From assembly GCA_020633235.1 (NCBI GenBank), contig JACKEA010000001.1:682001-746000 (forward strand): DNA of 64,000 bases, in the 5' to 3' direction. This DNA comes from Polyangiaceae bacterium (lineage in GTDB: Bacteria; Myxococcota_A; Polyangia; Polyangiales; Polyangiaceae). The notes below the pieces were generated by a model, which saw only the letters and a program-made list of their open reading frames with translations, had not been told where the DNA came from and made no database searches. Both the position numbers and the translations under genes were made by a program. Positions 16,583 through 24,707 of the stretch are shown piece after piece. The number at the start of each line of letters is the position of its first letter. The first letter of the stretch is position 1.

Positions 16583-17176
16583 CGGATACACGTCCTCCCG
16601 CGGCGTGACGAGCTCGGCGTAGCGCGACGGCGTGGCGTGCGCGCGTTCGCGCGCCACGAGCTCCGTCACGTCTTCGATGCCCAGCACCCACTCGCGGGCA
16701 AAGCGCCGCGCGCTGTCCCCGCGCAGGCCCAGCTGGATCGCGCGCCGCTCCACCTTGGCGCCGGTGGGATCGTGATCCGGGTCCCACTGCAGTCGCACCG
16801 AAGAGCCATGCACGGCCGTTTGCCACGCCTCGCGACTCTCGTACATGGACGGATCGAAGGTCGACACCACCGCGCGCCGAAGGATCTCGTCGAACGCCTC
16901 CCGCCGCAGCCAGATAGCGAGCACCACCTCTTGCCCTTCCTTCTGCGCCCAGCCAGAGCGGAACATCATCCACAGGAAATTGGGCTTGATCCACGTCATG
17001 CGGCTCTCGCTCCACTCGCCCCCGAAGTAGCCGTGCTCCGCCGCAAAGCGACCGATGCTCGGCTTGTACGCCTGGTACACGACCACGGCGTCGTCCGAGT
17101 ACTGCGCGAGGATGTGCCGACCCGACTGTGGCCAGCGCGCGCGTTGCTCCAGGTAGGGCTCGAGAATCAGAGGCAC
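16571..17176 (-). CDS. DUF4291 family protein
   Basis: The 201-aa protein matches the DUF4291 pattern: VVVYQAYKPSIGRFAAEHG near the N-terminus, the conserved RMTWIKPNFLWMMFRSGWAQKEGQE, and later RLQWDPDHDPTG and RRAIQLGLRG. It is soluble with no signal peptide. The biochemical role of the family is not established; recent structural comparisons link it to ADP-ribosyltransferase-like folds, but I cannot verify that here. It lies among orphan immunity-like genes. Confidence 0.9.
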   Translation of the reverse strand: MPLILEPYLEQRARWPQSGRHILAQYSDDAVVVYQAYKPSIGRFAAEHGYFGGEWSESRMTWIKPNFLWMMFRSGWAQKEGQEVVLAIWLRREAFDEILRRAVVSTFDPSMYESREAWQTAVHGSSVRLQWDPDHDPTGAKVERRAIQLGLRGDSARRFAREWVLGIEDVTELVARERAHATPSRYAELVTPREDVYPAPA

Positions 17177-17214
17177 GACGGAAGGCTAGCGCCCAACTGC
17201 GCCGCGCGTCGACC

Positions 17215-17898
17215 TCAGTTGCTCAGCGCTTCCAGGTACGAGCCGGCCAGCGGCTGGAGCGGCTGGCCGTTCATGAATACTCGCGGCCGAATGCGCTCCG
17301 CGGTTCCATCCACGAACACCTGGCTGCCCGGAGGCAACGCCAAGAACTGGGTCACGAAGGGCAGCCGCTCCACCAGTTGGATGAGCGCGGGAGCCAGCAG
17401 CGCCTCGGGTCGTTCGTGGTTGTGCGCGGGCTCCTTGAAGCAGCCGATGAACCAGCCGGAGTCTCCGTCGTCCTGCGGCTGATCCCGCGTCAAGAGCCAG
17501 CGGTCCGCGAGGTGCGCCTCGTCGCAGGCGATGGCCATCTGATCTTGCCGCGGAAACGACATCTCTTCGGCGAGCCCGAGGCTCTGACACACTTCCTTCT
17601 GCACCCAGGTCTGCATCAGTGAGCGGTCGCAGCTCTCGACCCAGTCCGCGCCCTCGCGTTCTTCCACCCCGATGGTCCCGTCCGACCGCTCGCACAGCCG
17701 CAGCGTCGCCCAGCCCAGCTGCACGGTCTGCCCCGGCAGGAATCGTCGCCCCGCCGCCACGCCGTTCTCGAAATAGCCCAGCAGCATGCGTTCCACCGGC
17801 ACGGGCTGCTGGTCGCGGAACTGGAGCGTGATCTCCGGATGGTTCGCCGCACCGCAGCGCGTCGTCACGAACTGAAGCGTCGTCATGTTGGCCGGCAT
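17215..17898 (-). CDS. DUF2185/Imm33-like protein
   Basis: The protein has 227 aa. The central segment MAIACDEAHLADRWLLTRDQ, then DSGWFIGCF, resembles the DUF2185 immunity-protein family, in which a Cys, Trp and DSGW occur in this spacing. The N-terminal 70 residues are an additional all-beta region. The start is ATG 17898 or 17886; a GGGGGAGG lies upstream. It is the third immunity-like gene in the 11-18 kb segment and has no adjacent toxin. The family call is moderate. Confidence 0.65.
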   Translation of the reverse strand: MPANMTTLQFVTTRCGAANHPEITLQFRDQQPVPVERMLLGYFENGVAAGRRFLPGQTVQLGWATLRLCERSDGTIGVEEREGADWVESCDRSLMQTWVQKEVCQSLGLAEEMSFPRQDQMAIACDEAHLADRWLLTRDQPQDDGDSGWFIGCFKEPAHNHERPEALLAPALIQLVERLPFVTQFLALPPGSQVFVDGTAERIRPRVFMNGQPLQPLAGSYLEALSN

Positions 17899-17937
17899 TA
17901 TATGCCGCTGCCTCCCCCCATCTTCCCCCCTTCCAGA

Positions 17938-17960
17938 TTTTGTCGTTCCGCCGCGGAACC
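17938..17960. repeat. Dispersed hairpin repeat, copy 6 (single arm)
   Basis: TTTTGTCGTTCCGCCGCGGA matches the core. It lies between the DUF2185-like gene start and the VapC gene end. It is the last copy before the acquired segment; the next is at 48643. Confidence 0.65.
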
Positions 17961-17986
17961 TCGCGAACGCACCCGTATTCGAAGCG

Positions 17987-18448
17987 CTAGGTGACCCGGA
18001 GCAGATCGATTGCCGGTCCCTGACCGACCGCCTCCAGATTCTCAGCTAGTCGCGCATCGGACGTCACGAGAGTGCGACCGTAGTGCTTGGCTGTGGCGGC
18101 GATGAGCAGATCGGCGTCATCGATCACGATGCTCGGCCTCTTGACGCTAGCCTGAGCGAACAACTCCGCTGCAACCATCCAGGCACCGAATGCGGGCACG
18201 TCGAGCCCGAGCACATCCGCCGTTCGAATGAGCCGTTCGATCCGAACTTCCTTGCGACGGCCCCTGTCACGTAGCCGAAGCACTCGCACGCCACGGCGCA
18301 GCTCATAAGCCGTCACGACGGAGATCACCAGACCGCCCTGCTGCCGGACACGGGCCTCGACCTCGGCGACCATCTGCGGGGACCGCTTCGCCACGCGAGG
18401 GTCGATGAGCGCCTGCGCGACGTTGGTGTCGAACAGAAAGTCGGTCAT
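17987..18448 (-). CDS. VapC-like PIN-domain ribonuclease
   Basis: The 153-aa PIN-domain protein has all metal-binding acidic residues in place: Asp7 in FDTNV, Glu49 in TAYELRRG, Asp110/111/113 in DDADLLIAA, and Asp131 in TSDARL. VapC toxins cleave tRNA or rRNA and are normally held by a small VapB antitoxin. Here the ATG overlaps the stop of a 277-aa gene (ATGA at 18445-18448), which takes the antitoxin position. Length is typical for VapC. The activity is inferred from the intact acidic residues. Confidence 0.92.
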   Translation of the reverse strand: MTDFLFDTNVAQALIDPRVAKRSPQMVAEVEARVRQQGGLVISVVTAYELRRGVRVLRLRDRGRRKEVRIERLIRTADVLGLDVPAFGAWMVAAELFAQASVKRPSIVIDDADLLIAATAKHYGRTLVTSDARLAENLEAVGQGPAIDLLRVT

Positions 18449-19278
18449 CGCAGGGTTCGAAGCCGCCCAGCGTCCAGTGTTTCGGCGTCGTCCTCGGACA
18501 GCGCTTCTCGTGCCTGACGCGCATACCGAAGGGTACGCTCGGCTCGCTCATCTGGAGACTCACCCACGAAGGGATTCAACCACAATCCATCCTGACGCAA
18601 ACGGTCTTGTAGCTCGCATAGGAACATGAATGCCGCCTCGAGGAGCTCAGCAGCGCGGCCCGGGTCGCCGTGATTACGCGCGACTTGAAGCGCACCGAGC
18701 AGAGCGGCTTGTCCCTTCATCAGGAGCACGAACTGAGGCTGTTGAACAACAGAAGCCAGCTCCTCTTCGTGCAAGCGTTCCAGCACGTCCATGTTCACGA
18801 TGCTGGTCAACCCGACCAGACTGCGCACAATCCCCAGACACCACGCCAATGTCTCACGTGCGTCGGTGTCCGCCAGGAATTGGTTCATGAGCGCCGTATC
18901 CTGACGAAGAGCAGACTCCAACTCCGACTGCCAGGCGTCGCGGCTTGCGAGTGCTTTCCAGAGCGCGCTGGTCACGGCGACGAGCGGCCTACCGAGCGCC
19001 ATGCCAACGTCTTCGAGCAAGTGATCCGTGAGCGGTTCGCTTTCCAGGCGGGCGAGCGCTGCCAGCGCCGGGGCTTTCGTCCAGGCGACCGTGGCGCGCA
19101 ATTCTGCCGGAAGGCGCCGAAGGGCGGCTTCAAAGTCCCAGAGCGGAAGCACGCTAGGCCGAACAGTTGGCGGAAAAGCGGTTTGGGCCACGAATGCCAA
19201 TCTCCAGGGCTGAACGTAGCACTGGGTTGGCGCCTGCGACAGCGCGACAGCGCAACCCTCTGCACCGGCGGAGCACAT
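18445..19278 (-). CDS. Unknown 277-aa partner of VapC
   Basis: The protein is about 277 aa if it starts at ATG 19278 (286 aa from ATG 19305); the open frame runs further but is antisense to the recombinase pseudogene. It is predominantly helical and Leu/Ala/Glu-rich, with no DNA-binding motif that I can identify and no membrane segment. The last 60 residues (NPFVGESPDERAERTLRYARQAREALSEDDAETLDAGRLRTLR) look like the flexible, toxin-wrapping tail of a VapB or Phd antitoxin. The overlapping ATGA with vapC implies coupled translation. It may be an enlarged antitoxin; this is inference. Confidence 0.7.
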   Translation of the reverse strand: MCSAGAEGCAVALSQAPTQCYVQPWRLAFVAQTAFPPTVRPSVLPLWDFEAALRRLPAELRATVAWTKAPALAALARLESEPLTDHLLEDVGMALGRPLVAVTSALWKALASRDAWQSELESALRQDTALMNQFLADTDARETLAWCLGIVRSLVGLTSIVNMDVLERLHEEELASVVQQPQFVLLMKGQAALLGALQVARNHGDPGRAAELLEAAFMFLCELQDRLRQDGLWLNPFVGESPDERAERTLRYARQAREALSEDDAETLDAGRLRTLR

Positions 19279-19373
19279 TGTCGCTTGGAGCACAGGGGGC
19301 AGCATCCTCGCGCCCGCTTTTCGCGGGGGACCTGCAACGCTTGGGCGCGCTGGATAGAAGCGTTCCGTCGTGC

Positions 19374-19952
19374 TGATGGTCACTCCGGACAAATTCCTCA
19401 GCGGCAAGCAGGTCGCTGGTCTCCGGAACACCTCGAACGCAAGCGGTAGGTGGGGCTCGACACCGAGGACAAGAAGGCTGTCAGGAACGCGGTCGTCGTC
19501 GAGACCCTTCTCGGGACCGACCTCCGGGTTTCCGAGGTCTGCGATCTCGTCGTTGGCGACGTCTTCCTCGATGCGGCAAACGTCCTTGTGAGGCGCGGGA
19601 AGGGGAACAAGGCCGGGCTCGTCGCGATCTCGAAGAAGCTCGCCCGGCATAGTGCCGGGTTCATCGCCTGGAAAGTGTGCTCGTCGAGGAAGAGACCGGC
19701 ACCAGCGCCCCGCTCTTTGTGAGTCAACACGGCTATCACCCTCTCGCTCAGGCATTCACCGCATTTGGAAGGCGGCTCTCGAAGCCGCTGGACTGCCAAC
19801 TACCTGGGAAGTGCATGCCGCGAGGCATTGCTACGCTACCGACTCAGCGGCAGCTCGGGCACAGCACGCCGGTGGTGACACAGGTGTATGCGAGCCTGGT
19901 CGACGAGGACGTGAGGCGGGGTGTCGAGATGGTGTGGTCGGCGCCCGGATGA
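19374..19952 (+). pseudogene. Frameshifted tyrosine recombinase, paralogue of the 22967 integrase
   Basis: Three frames together give a protein collinear with the intact integrase at 22967-23587. They read VTPDKFLSGKQV, then TDLRVSEVCDLVVGDVFLD and VLVRRGKGNKAGLVAI, then PLFVSQHG, IHRIWKAALEAAGLPTTWEVHAARHCYAT, and finally TQRQLGHSTPVVTQVYASLVDEDVRRGVEMVWS. The catalytic Arg, HxxR, His and Tyr contexts survive, but at least three frameshifts or small deletions break the gene. It is a remnant of a related element lying 1.7 kb outside the present island boundary. Confidence 0.9.
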
Positions 19953-20210
19953 CGAGGCCGGGAGGTCTCGATCGTCATCGAGGTGGTTCCAAGCGGTGTC
20001 CAGGAAGCCCGCTGACGATCGAAGTCGCCGATCCCGCAGGCGCCGGCCTCACGGCCATCTCGCTGCGGCGGCTCTCCCCAGCGCGGAAGCGAGCGGCGAC
20101 ACGAGGCGGTTCTGGATCGGCACGGTCAGCGTGGCCCGCATCCGCGACGAGCAGGCTACACCGTCGCCGCCGTTCCAGCGAGCGTATCGATGCACTAGAC
20201 CTCCCGGTGA

Positions 20211-21356
20211 ATGTCCCGCAGGTCCAAGTCGGCGTCCCCCAACATCTACGGCCCTGAGCTTTGGACGACGATCCGCGGCGAGGCCCTGTCCCACTGGGAT
20301 CTCTGGTTCGTCGTCGTGATGCACGAGCTGCCCCACGGCAAGTGGGAGTTGGTCGATCTGCTGAAGCGCCAAGCAGGCAAGAACCGCGGTTCGAACAAGC
20401 GGGATGTAGAGAGCAAGCTCAACCACCTTCTCGATCTGGAAACGCGCCTACTGTCCGCGGGCCTCACGCACGACGACGTGCTTGCCGACGTTACCATCGA
20501 CTACCGCTTGCGACATCGAGCGGACGAAAAGGTATTAAAACGCCATGTGGGCGCCTACCCCTCGCCCTCGATGATCAATACCCCCAGGAAGATCCTGCGG
20601 GAGCGGGCCATGCGAGGGCACTGGGAGAAGTTCGCGAGCAACCCCAAGACCCACGAGGCCGTGTTGGGCCACAAGCTCGTGCATCCCGGCGGCTACTACG
20701 ACTACCGAGCCACGCCGCTCGTAGCCGAGTTGCTGGAGTCAACCTGGGAGCGCCAGCGGTCGATGGCAGCTTCAAAGGCAGCGAAGATTGCGCTCGACCG
20801 TCTGGCGATGACCGTCATTGTCGAGCTGATGGAACATGTCGACGATGACGGCGACATGGGTCCGATCTTCGATGCTGTGGTCGCAAGCTACAGCGCCGAC
20901 GTGTGGCACGCCGGGATCGACCCCGAGGTCGTGCTTCGAGACGGTATCGAGTTTGGGTGCTGGGAGGACTACGGGCTGTCGAAAGAAATGGAGGCGTTCT
21001 TCGAGGCAGTGCCTCGTGAGCACGGTGATCTCGCCGTCCAGATCCTGGCCGAGACCCGAGCTGAGCTGATCATCAACGGCCGCGAGTACGAACACCAGAA
21101 GGTGCTCTCCATGTGGGCCACGCTCCTCGTTGCCCACGAGCGGTTCGACGCCTTCGAGCACCTTGCCTTCCGTCTTGGGTCGGATGCGTGGCTCCCCATC
21201 GTCATGATGGTCGACAAGGCCGTGGCCGCCGGTCGCGACGAGGTCGCACGCGCTGTCCTTTCCGCAGCGGATCAGCCGGGCCGCCATCGGGACGCGCTAC
21301 GCCGGAAGGCGGAGCAGCTCTCCCAGAGGGCCCCAGCATCAGCCGCCAGCCGCTAG
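20211..21356 (+). CDS. Unknown protein, 381 aa
   Basis: The soluble, charged protein is rich in Trp, His and acidic residues. The N-terminal 150 residues contain GPELWTTIRGEALSHWDLWFVVVMHELPHGKWELVDLLKRQ. The remainder is helical with a repeat-like pattern (LVAHERFDAFEHLAFRLGSDAWLP). I see no catalytic signature or membrane segment. The HELPHG stretch is not an HExxH metalloprotease motif. The ATG at 20211 is weakly preceded by GGTGA. It lies between the recombinase pseudogene and the island's left att site, so it probably belongs to an older acquired segment. The 257 bp upstream hold nothing I recognise. Confidence 0.75.
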   Translation: MSRRSKSASPNIYGPELWTTIRGEALSHWDLWFVVVMHELPHGKWELVDLLKRQAGKNRGSNKRDVESKLNHLLDLETRLLSAGLTHDDVLADVTIDYRLRHRADEKVLKRHVGAYPSPSMINTPRKILRERAMRGHWEKFASNPKTHEAVLGHKLVHPGGYYDYRATPLVAELLESTWERQRSMAASKAAKIALDRLAMTVIVELMEHVDDDGDMGPIFDAVVASYSADVWHAGIDPEVVLRDGIEFGCWEDYGLSKEMEAFFEAVPREHGDLAVQILAETRAELIINGREYEHQKVLSMWATLLVAHERFDAFEHLAFRLGSDAWLPIVMMVDKAVAAGRDEVARAVLSAADQPGRHRDALRRKAEQLSQRAPASAASR

Positions 21357-21625
21357 CCGCGGGTTTGAACGGATGCCCGCAACAGAGGAGACGGTGCGGC
21401 CGACGGTAGTCGAGCTGCTGCCAGAATGGCTCAAAGGGCGCCAAAGCGATCCGGACGTGTCCGGCGCCGCTTTCGACGCCAACGAGTCGAACGTGAAGAT
21501 CCACAGTGGTCGGGGGCGTCGAGTGCCCTAGCGGTGGGACGATCTGCGTTTCCGGCCACGCCCGCCTCCAGAACCATGCGAAGCAGCCCGTCTTGCACAG
21601 GTACAGATCCAAGCCTGAATGAGCT

Positions 21626-21670
21626 TGGCGCCCCCGGGAGGAGTCGAACCTCCGACCAACGGTTTAGGAA
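21626..21670 (-). other. Displaced 3' half of tRNA-Arg: left attachment site of the island
   Basis: On the minus strand this reads anticodon loop TTCCTAA, stem ACCGT, variable TGGTC, T arm GGAGG-TTCGACT-CCTCC, acceptor CGGGGGC, discriminator G and an encoded CCA. It stops exactly at the 5' edge of the anticodon loop; the sequence beyond 21670 no longer pairs. It is in direct orientation to the complete tRNA at 43196-43268 and shares CGGTTTAGGAA with it, but has a different T arm. Confidence 0.88.
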
Positions 21671-21680
21671 TTGGCCAACC

Positions 21681-21790
21681 ACCTGTGCAGCTTCGAGCAC
21701 CAGCGTTCAAACCACCTGGAATTGCAGGCTCCCGCACGTCCTGCCATCGGTAACGAAAGACCTGTGCAGATGGCCGGTCCACCTGTGCAG
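21681..21790. repeat. Three ACCTGTGCAG repeats next to the att site
   Basis: Identical decamers ACCTGTGCAG occur at 21681-21690, 21760-21769 and 21781-21790, all in the same orientation and within 120 bp of the crossover site. Short direct repeats at this distance are typical of integrase arm-type binding sites. They could also bind the promoter region of the gene starting at 21849. Confidence 0.6.
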
Positions 21791-21848
21791 ATTGGGCGTC
21801 GTCGAACATCAGATAACTGCCGTCCTCCGGCTCCGATAGAGTCGCGGT

Positions 21849-22337
21849 GTGGCACATCGGAAGTCGCAGAAGAAGACCACCAAGAGGGCTGAGGCGGCGA
21901 AGCCCGAAGAGCCGGAGCCGTGGTTCATCGAGTTCTTCCGCCGGCACGAGGACGACGATGCCGACCAGTCCGTGCCTGGCAAGACCTTCCTTGAAGGCTG
22001 CCCCGACAAGGTGCGGCAGACGATGCTCGCGGTACTCAAAGCCGTCGCCGAGGCGCCGCCCCCGAGCTTCTCCGGCGGTGGCTACTGGGAGGCGATGCAC
22101 GACGAGATGAAGGGCTACTACGAGATCCGCGTGAACGGCCCCAAGCGCGAGCACTTCCGCCTGTTCTGTCTACTCGAACGCGGTGGTGTGGACGTGGGGC
22201 TGAAGGGCCCGAGCATCGTGATCATCACGGGGATGTCGAAGAAGTTCCGGACCACGTTCCGCAACCGCGACTACGAGGCCGTCCGGGAGCTAGCCGACGA
22301 GTACAAGAAGCGCACGCCCCGCAGCGTGCTCAGCTAG
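21849..22337 (+). CDS. HigB/RelE-like (Gp49-type) toxin candidate
   Basis: The protein has 162 aa from a GTG start. The core YYEIRVNGPKREHFRLFCLLERG, then IVIITGMSKKFRTTFRNRDYEAVRELADEY, is the phage Gp49/HigB-like toxin pattern (beta strands, then KxxxTxxxDYxxxR). The N-terminal 30 residues are a Lys-rich extension. HigB toxins are ribosome-dependent mRNA interferases paired with an HTH antitoxin. Here the HTH gene is on the opposite strand and the two 3' ends overlap by 8 bp, which is unusual. It is the first gene inside the island. Confidence 0.82.
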   Translation: MAHRKSQKKTTKRAEAAKPEEPEPWFIEFFRRHEDDDADQSVPGKTFLEGCPDKVRQTMLAVLKAVAEAPPPSFSGGGYWEAMHDEMKGYYEIRVNGPKREHFRLFCLLERGGVDVGLKGPSIVIITGMSKKFRTTFRNRDYEAVRELADEYKKRTPRSVLS

Positions 22338-22737
22338 CCACCGCCTCGTCGGCATCGGCCTTGGAAGCGGACCGCCTCTTGCCACCACCTTGCTTGGTCG
22401 CCTTCTTCTTTGCGGCGCTCCGCGGTGTGGGTGCCTTCCGCGCCAACTGGACTTCGTACCCCAGGGTATCGGCGAGCTTCGCGAAGGTTGCAAGCGTCGG
22501 GTTGGCTCGTTCGGCGGTGAACAGCCGCCGGACCGCCGCGGGCTCGGCAGAAATCTGCCTTGCAAGCGCCGCCTTCGAGACGCCGGCATCGACTCGGGCA
22601 GCGTCCAGCGCACGGACCAACGCATCGACCATGTCGATCTCGTTTCGGATCTTCTCGTAGCCCTCGCGGAACTTGGCGTCCCGCATCTGCTCGTCGAAGA
22701 ACTTGTCGAAGCCGGTCTTCTTGCGTTTGCTGGCCAT
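22330..22737 (-). CDS. HigA-like XRE/HTH antitoxin candidate
   Basis: The 135-aa protein has a central Cro/C1-type HTH (SKAALARQISAEPAAVRRLF) followed by NPTLATFAKLADTLGYEVQL, the usual HigA/XRE antitoxin core. The basic Lys/Arg/Ala-rich tail (KKKATKQGGGKRR) is unusual. The start ATG is at 22737. A perfect palindrome at 22758-22775, 21 bp upstream, is a likely autoregulatory operator. It is convergent to the HigB-like gene, so the pair would be transcribed from separate promoters. Confidence 0.82.
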   Translation of the reverse strand: MASKRKKTGFDKFFDEQMRDAKFREGYEKIRNEIDMVDALVRALDAARVDAGVSKAALARQISAEPAAVRRLFTAERANPTLATFAKLADTLGYEVQLARKAPTPRSAAKKKATKQGGGKRRSASKADADEAVAS

Positions 22738-22757
22738 CAGAAAACTCCACTAATGAG

Positions 22758-22775
22758 CGTAACACAAATGTTACG
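22758..22775. promoter_or_regulatory. Palindromic operator upstream of HigA-like gene
   Basis: CGTAACA-CAAA-TGTTACG is a perfect 7-bp inverted repeat with a 4-bp spacer. It sits 21 bp upstream of the HigA-like start, where autorepressing antitoxins bind. Confidence 0.65.
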
Positions 22776-22966
22776 ACCGGCAAGTGAGTTTTGCCTGGTT
22801 GTCCGAGGGCAGGGGCGGGCGTAGGTTCTTCCTACCACCCCCGTTCGCTTCGGCGGCGGGGTCGAGGCCGCCGGCGAGGCGGCTTCTGTCTTTTGTGGTG
22901 CTTCGTCGGTGGCCGGCGGGGCACGAGGAGCTGGGCCGAGGCCGTCGGCACCATGATCATCGGTGG

Positions 22967-23587
22967 ATGACACACCGCAAGACGTGGCTCGTGACGCCAG
23001 ACAAATTCCTCACCGCTGACCACGTGCAACGCCTGCGGGAGCACCTCGAACTACGGCGACGACGCGGGCGGGGCAGTGGCGACAGAAAGGCGGTGCGGGA
23101 CGCCGCGATCATCGAGGTGCTCTTGAGCACCGGGCTCCGGGTATCTGAGGTCTGCGACCTGGTGGTTGGTGACATCTTCTTGGACACCGGGCATGTCCTG
23201 GTCCGACGCGGCAAGGGCAACAGAGCCCGCCTCGTTGCGATCCCCAAGACGCTCGCCGAGTACCTCGACGAGTTCGTCCTGTGGACGAGCAAGGTCAGAA
23301 AGGAGGTCGACGCTGACGGTCCGCTATTCGTCAGCCAACGTGGTGCTGGCCTCAGCAGATCCGGCGTCCACCGGATCTGGAAGGCGGCTCTCGAAGCCGC
23401 CGGCCTTCCTACGACTTGGGGCGTTCACGCCACGCGGCACAGCTACGCAACGGAGCTGTATCGGCGGACCAGGGATCTGCGGCTCACACAGCGGCAGCTT
23501 GGGCACTCGTCGCCAATCGTAACCCAGGTTTACGCGAGCTTGGTGGACGAGGATGTTCGTCGAGGCGTGGAGAAGGTGTGGTCGTAG
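22967..23587 (+). CDS. Tyrosine recombinase/integrase (short)
   Basis: The 206-aa protein keeps the full catalytic set: Arg58 (TGLRVSE), Lys83 (RRGKGNR), His154-x-x-Arg157 (HATRHSYAT), His180 (LGHSS) and nucleophile Tyr189 (TQVYA). It lacks most of the N-terminal arm- and core-binding domains of classical integrases and begins almost at the catalytic domain. A longer in-frame reading to 22784 gives compositionally odd sequence, so ATG 22967 is preferred. It is the only intact recombinase in the island and presumably acts on the tRNA-Arg anticodon-loop site. It has a decayed paralogue at 19374-19952. Confidence 0.92.
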   Translation: MTHRKTWLVTPDKFLTADHVQRLREHLELRRRRGRGSGDRKAVRDAAIIEVLLSTGLRVSEVCDLVVGDIFLDTGHVLVRRGKGNRARLVAIPKTLAEYLDEFVLWTSKVRKEVDADGPLFVSQRGAGLSRSGVHRIWKAALEAAGLPTTWGVHATRHSYATELYRRTRDLRLTQRQLGHSSPIVTQVYASLVDEDVRRGVEKVWS

Positions 23588-23599
23588 ACGAGCTTTCCG

Positions 23600-24580
23600 C
23601 TATCCCACCTCTGCCGTGAACTCGGCCGTGCCAATGACCCTCGCGGCAATTGGCAGTGAGAGGCCCTTGCTCTTGACGGACCGTTTCAAGGCGTCGATCG
23701 ACGACACCAGCGCACCACGAGTTCCTTCGTCACCGGTCACCAACGTCCGATTCCCGAACAGGTTGACGTGAAAGGTGATGGCGCCATCCTCGAAGTCGTT
23801 CGCGTCGACGCTCATGGCATCCGCCGTCCCCGCGGCAACTAGACTCATCTTGGCCCGCTGGTGCTTGTAGGCCAGGTGGAGGAACGCCGATGCGACCACG
23901 TTCCCGAAGAGCATCGGATCGTCGATACCTTCGCCGGCATACCCGGCCGCCAGATTTCGGCAGGGTGCGAGCACTGATTCTACAAGGTCATCGTCGGCGG
24001 TCTCGCCCCTCAAGCGGTCCACACCAACGTGTTCCTCCAGCAGGCGACCAATCTGGCGAATGTGCGCCACGTAGCGCGTCTCTTCCACCTGGAGTTCACG
24101 GCGAATGTTGGCAGCTACGTCGGTCAGTCGAGCTGGCGTGCCGTCCGGGTACTCTATCGTGGACGAGAAGAAGTCGTCAGCACGTTGTGCGCCTCCGAGA
24201 GCGGTCAGAAATTCGTTCGCGACATGGCGATCGTCGAACCGCGTTGGGTTTACGACGCTCCGGGCTCCTACCTCGTCGGCGTGCTCCGCGAAGGGCTCAT
24301 CCAGCAGCGTGAGCAGCCGACACTTGAGAACCTGCCCACGCTGCCGCATGAAGCTCTCACTGGCGTCGCTTTGCCCAACCGCCTCGTCGAGGTGGCTCGC
24401 TAGTTCCCATAGGGACCAAGGCGAGAGCAGCAGGTCGTGGCTCTCCGCTGCTTGTTCCAGTTGCGTACGACCGACAGCACGCACGGCAGACGTATCAAGG
24501 AGGTATGTGCTCACGACCGACCATGTTGGAACGGTCAGCGGGTCGCTCGCAACACTTCTGCTGATCTGTTGCGAGTCCAT
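23600..24580 (-). CDS. PIN-like domain protein, 326 aa
   Basis: A PIN-type N-terminus is visible after about 25 residues (TYLLDTSAVRAV). It is followed by the SPWSLWELASHLDE acidic motif, and near the C-terminus by DANDFEDGAITFHVNLFGNRTLVTGDEGTRG, with the Asp and TGDE residues of the metal site. The roughly 150-residue helical insertion between the motifs makes it much larger than VapC. No antitoxin gene adjoins it; its 3' end nearly touches the integrase gene. It may be an RNase effector of the island. The start ATG at 24580 has GGAGG somewhat far upstream. Confidence 0.75.
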   Translation of the reverse strand: MDSQQISRSVASDPLTVPTWSVVSTYLLDTSAVRAVGRTQLEQAAESHDLLLSPWSLWELASHLDEAVGQSDASESFMRQRGQVLKCRLLTLLDEPFAEHADEVGARSVVNPTRFDDRHVANEFLTALGGAQRADDFFSSTIEYPDGTPARLTDVAANIRRELQVEETRYVAHIRQIGRLLEEHVGVDRLRGETADDDLVESVLAPCRNLAAGYAGEGIDDPMLFGNVVASAFLHLAYKHQRAKMSLVAAGTADAMSVDANDFEDGAITFHVNLFGNRTLVTGDEGTRGALVSSIDALKRSVKSKGLSLPIAARVIGTAEFTAEVG

Positions 24581-24707
24581 AAGGGCCGGGCTCCTCCGTC
24601 AGCCGTGCTGAGGTGAGGATGGCAGAGCTGAAGCTCGCCTCCGTAGAGCACTGGTCGAGCACCCGGCCGTCAGCTAGATCCTTCACACCGCGGCTTCGAG
24701 GTGCTTG

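Noticed and set aside
19279..19755. N-terminal extension of the VapC partner to 19755
   Set aside because: It is antisense to the recombinase pseudogene, whose own homology explains that DNA.
20316..20345. HELPHG in the 381-aa unknown protein as a metalloprotease site
   Set aside because: The spacing is not HExxH and no third ligand is visible.
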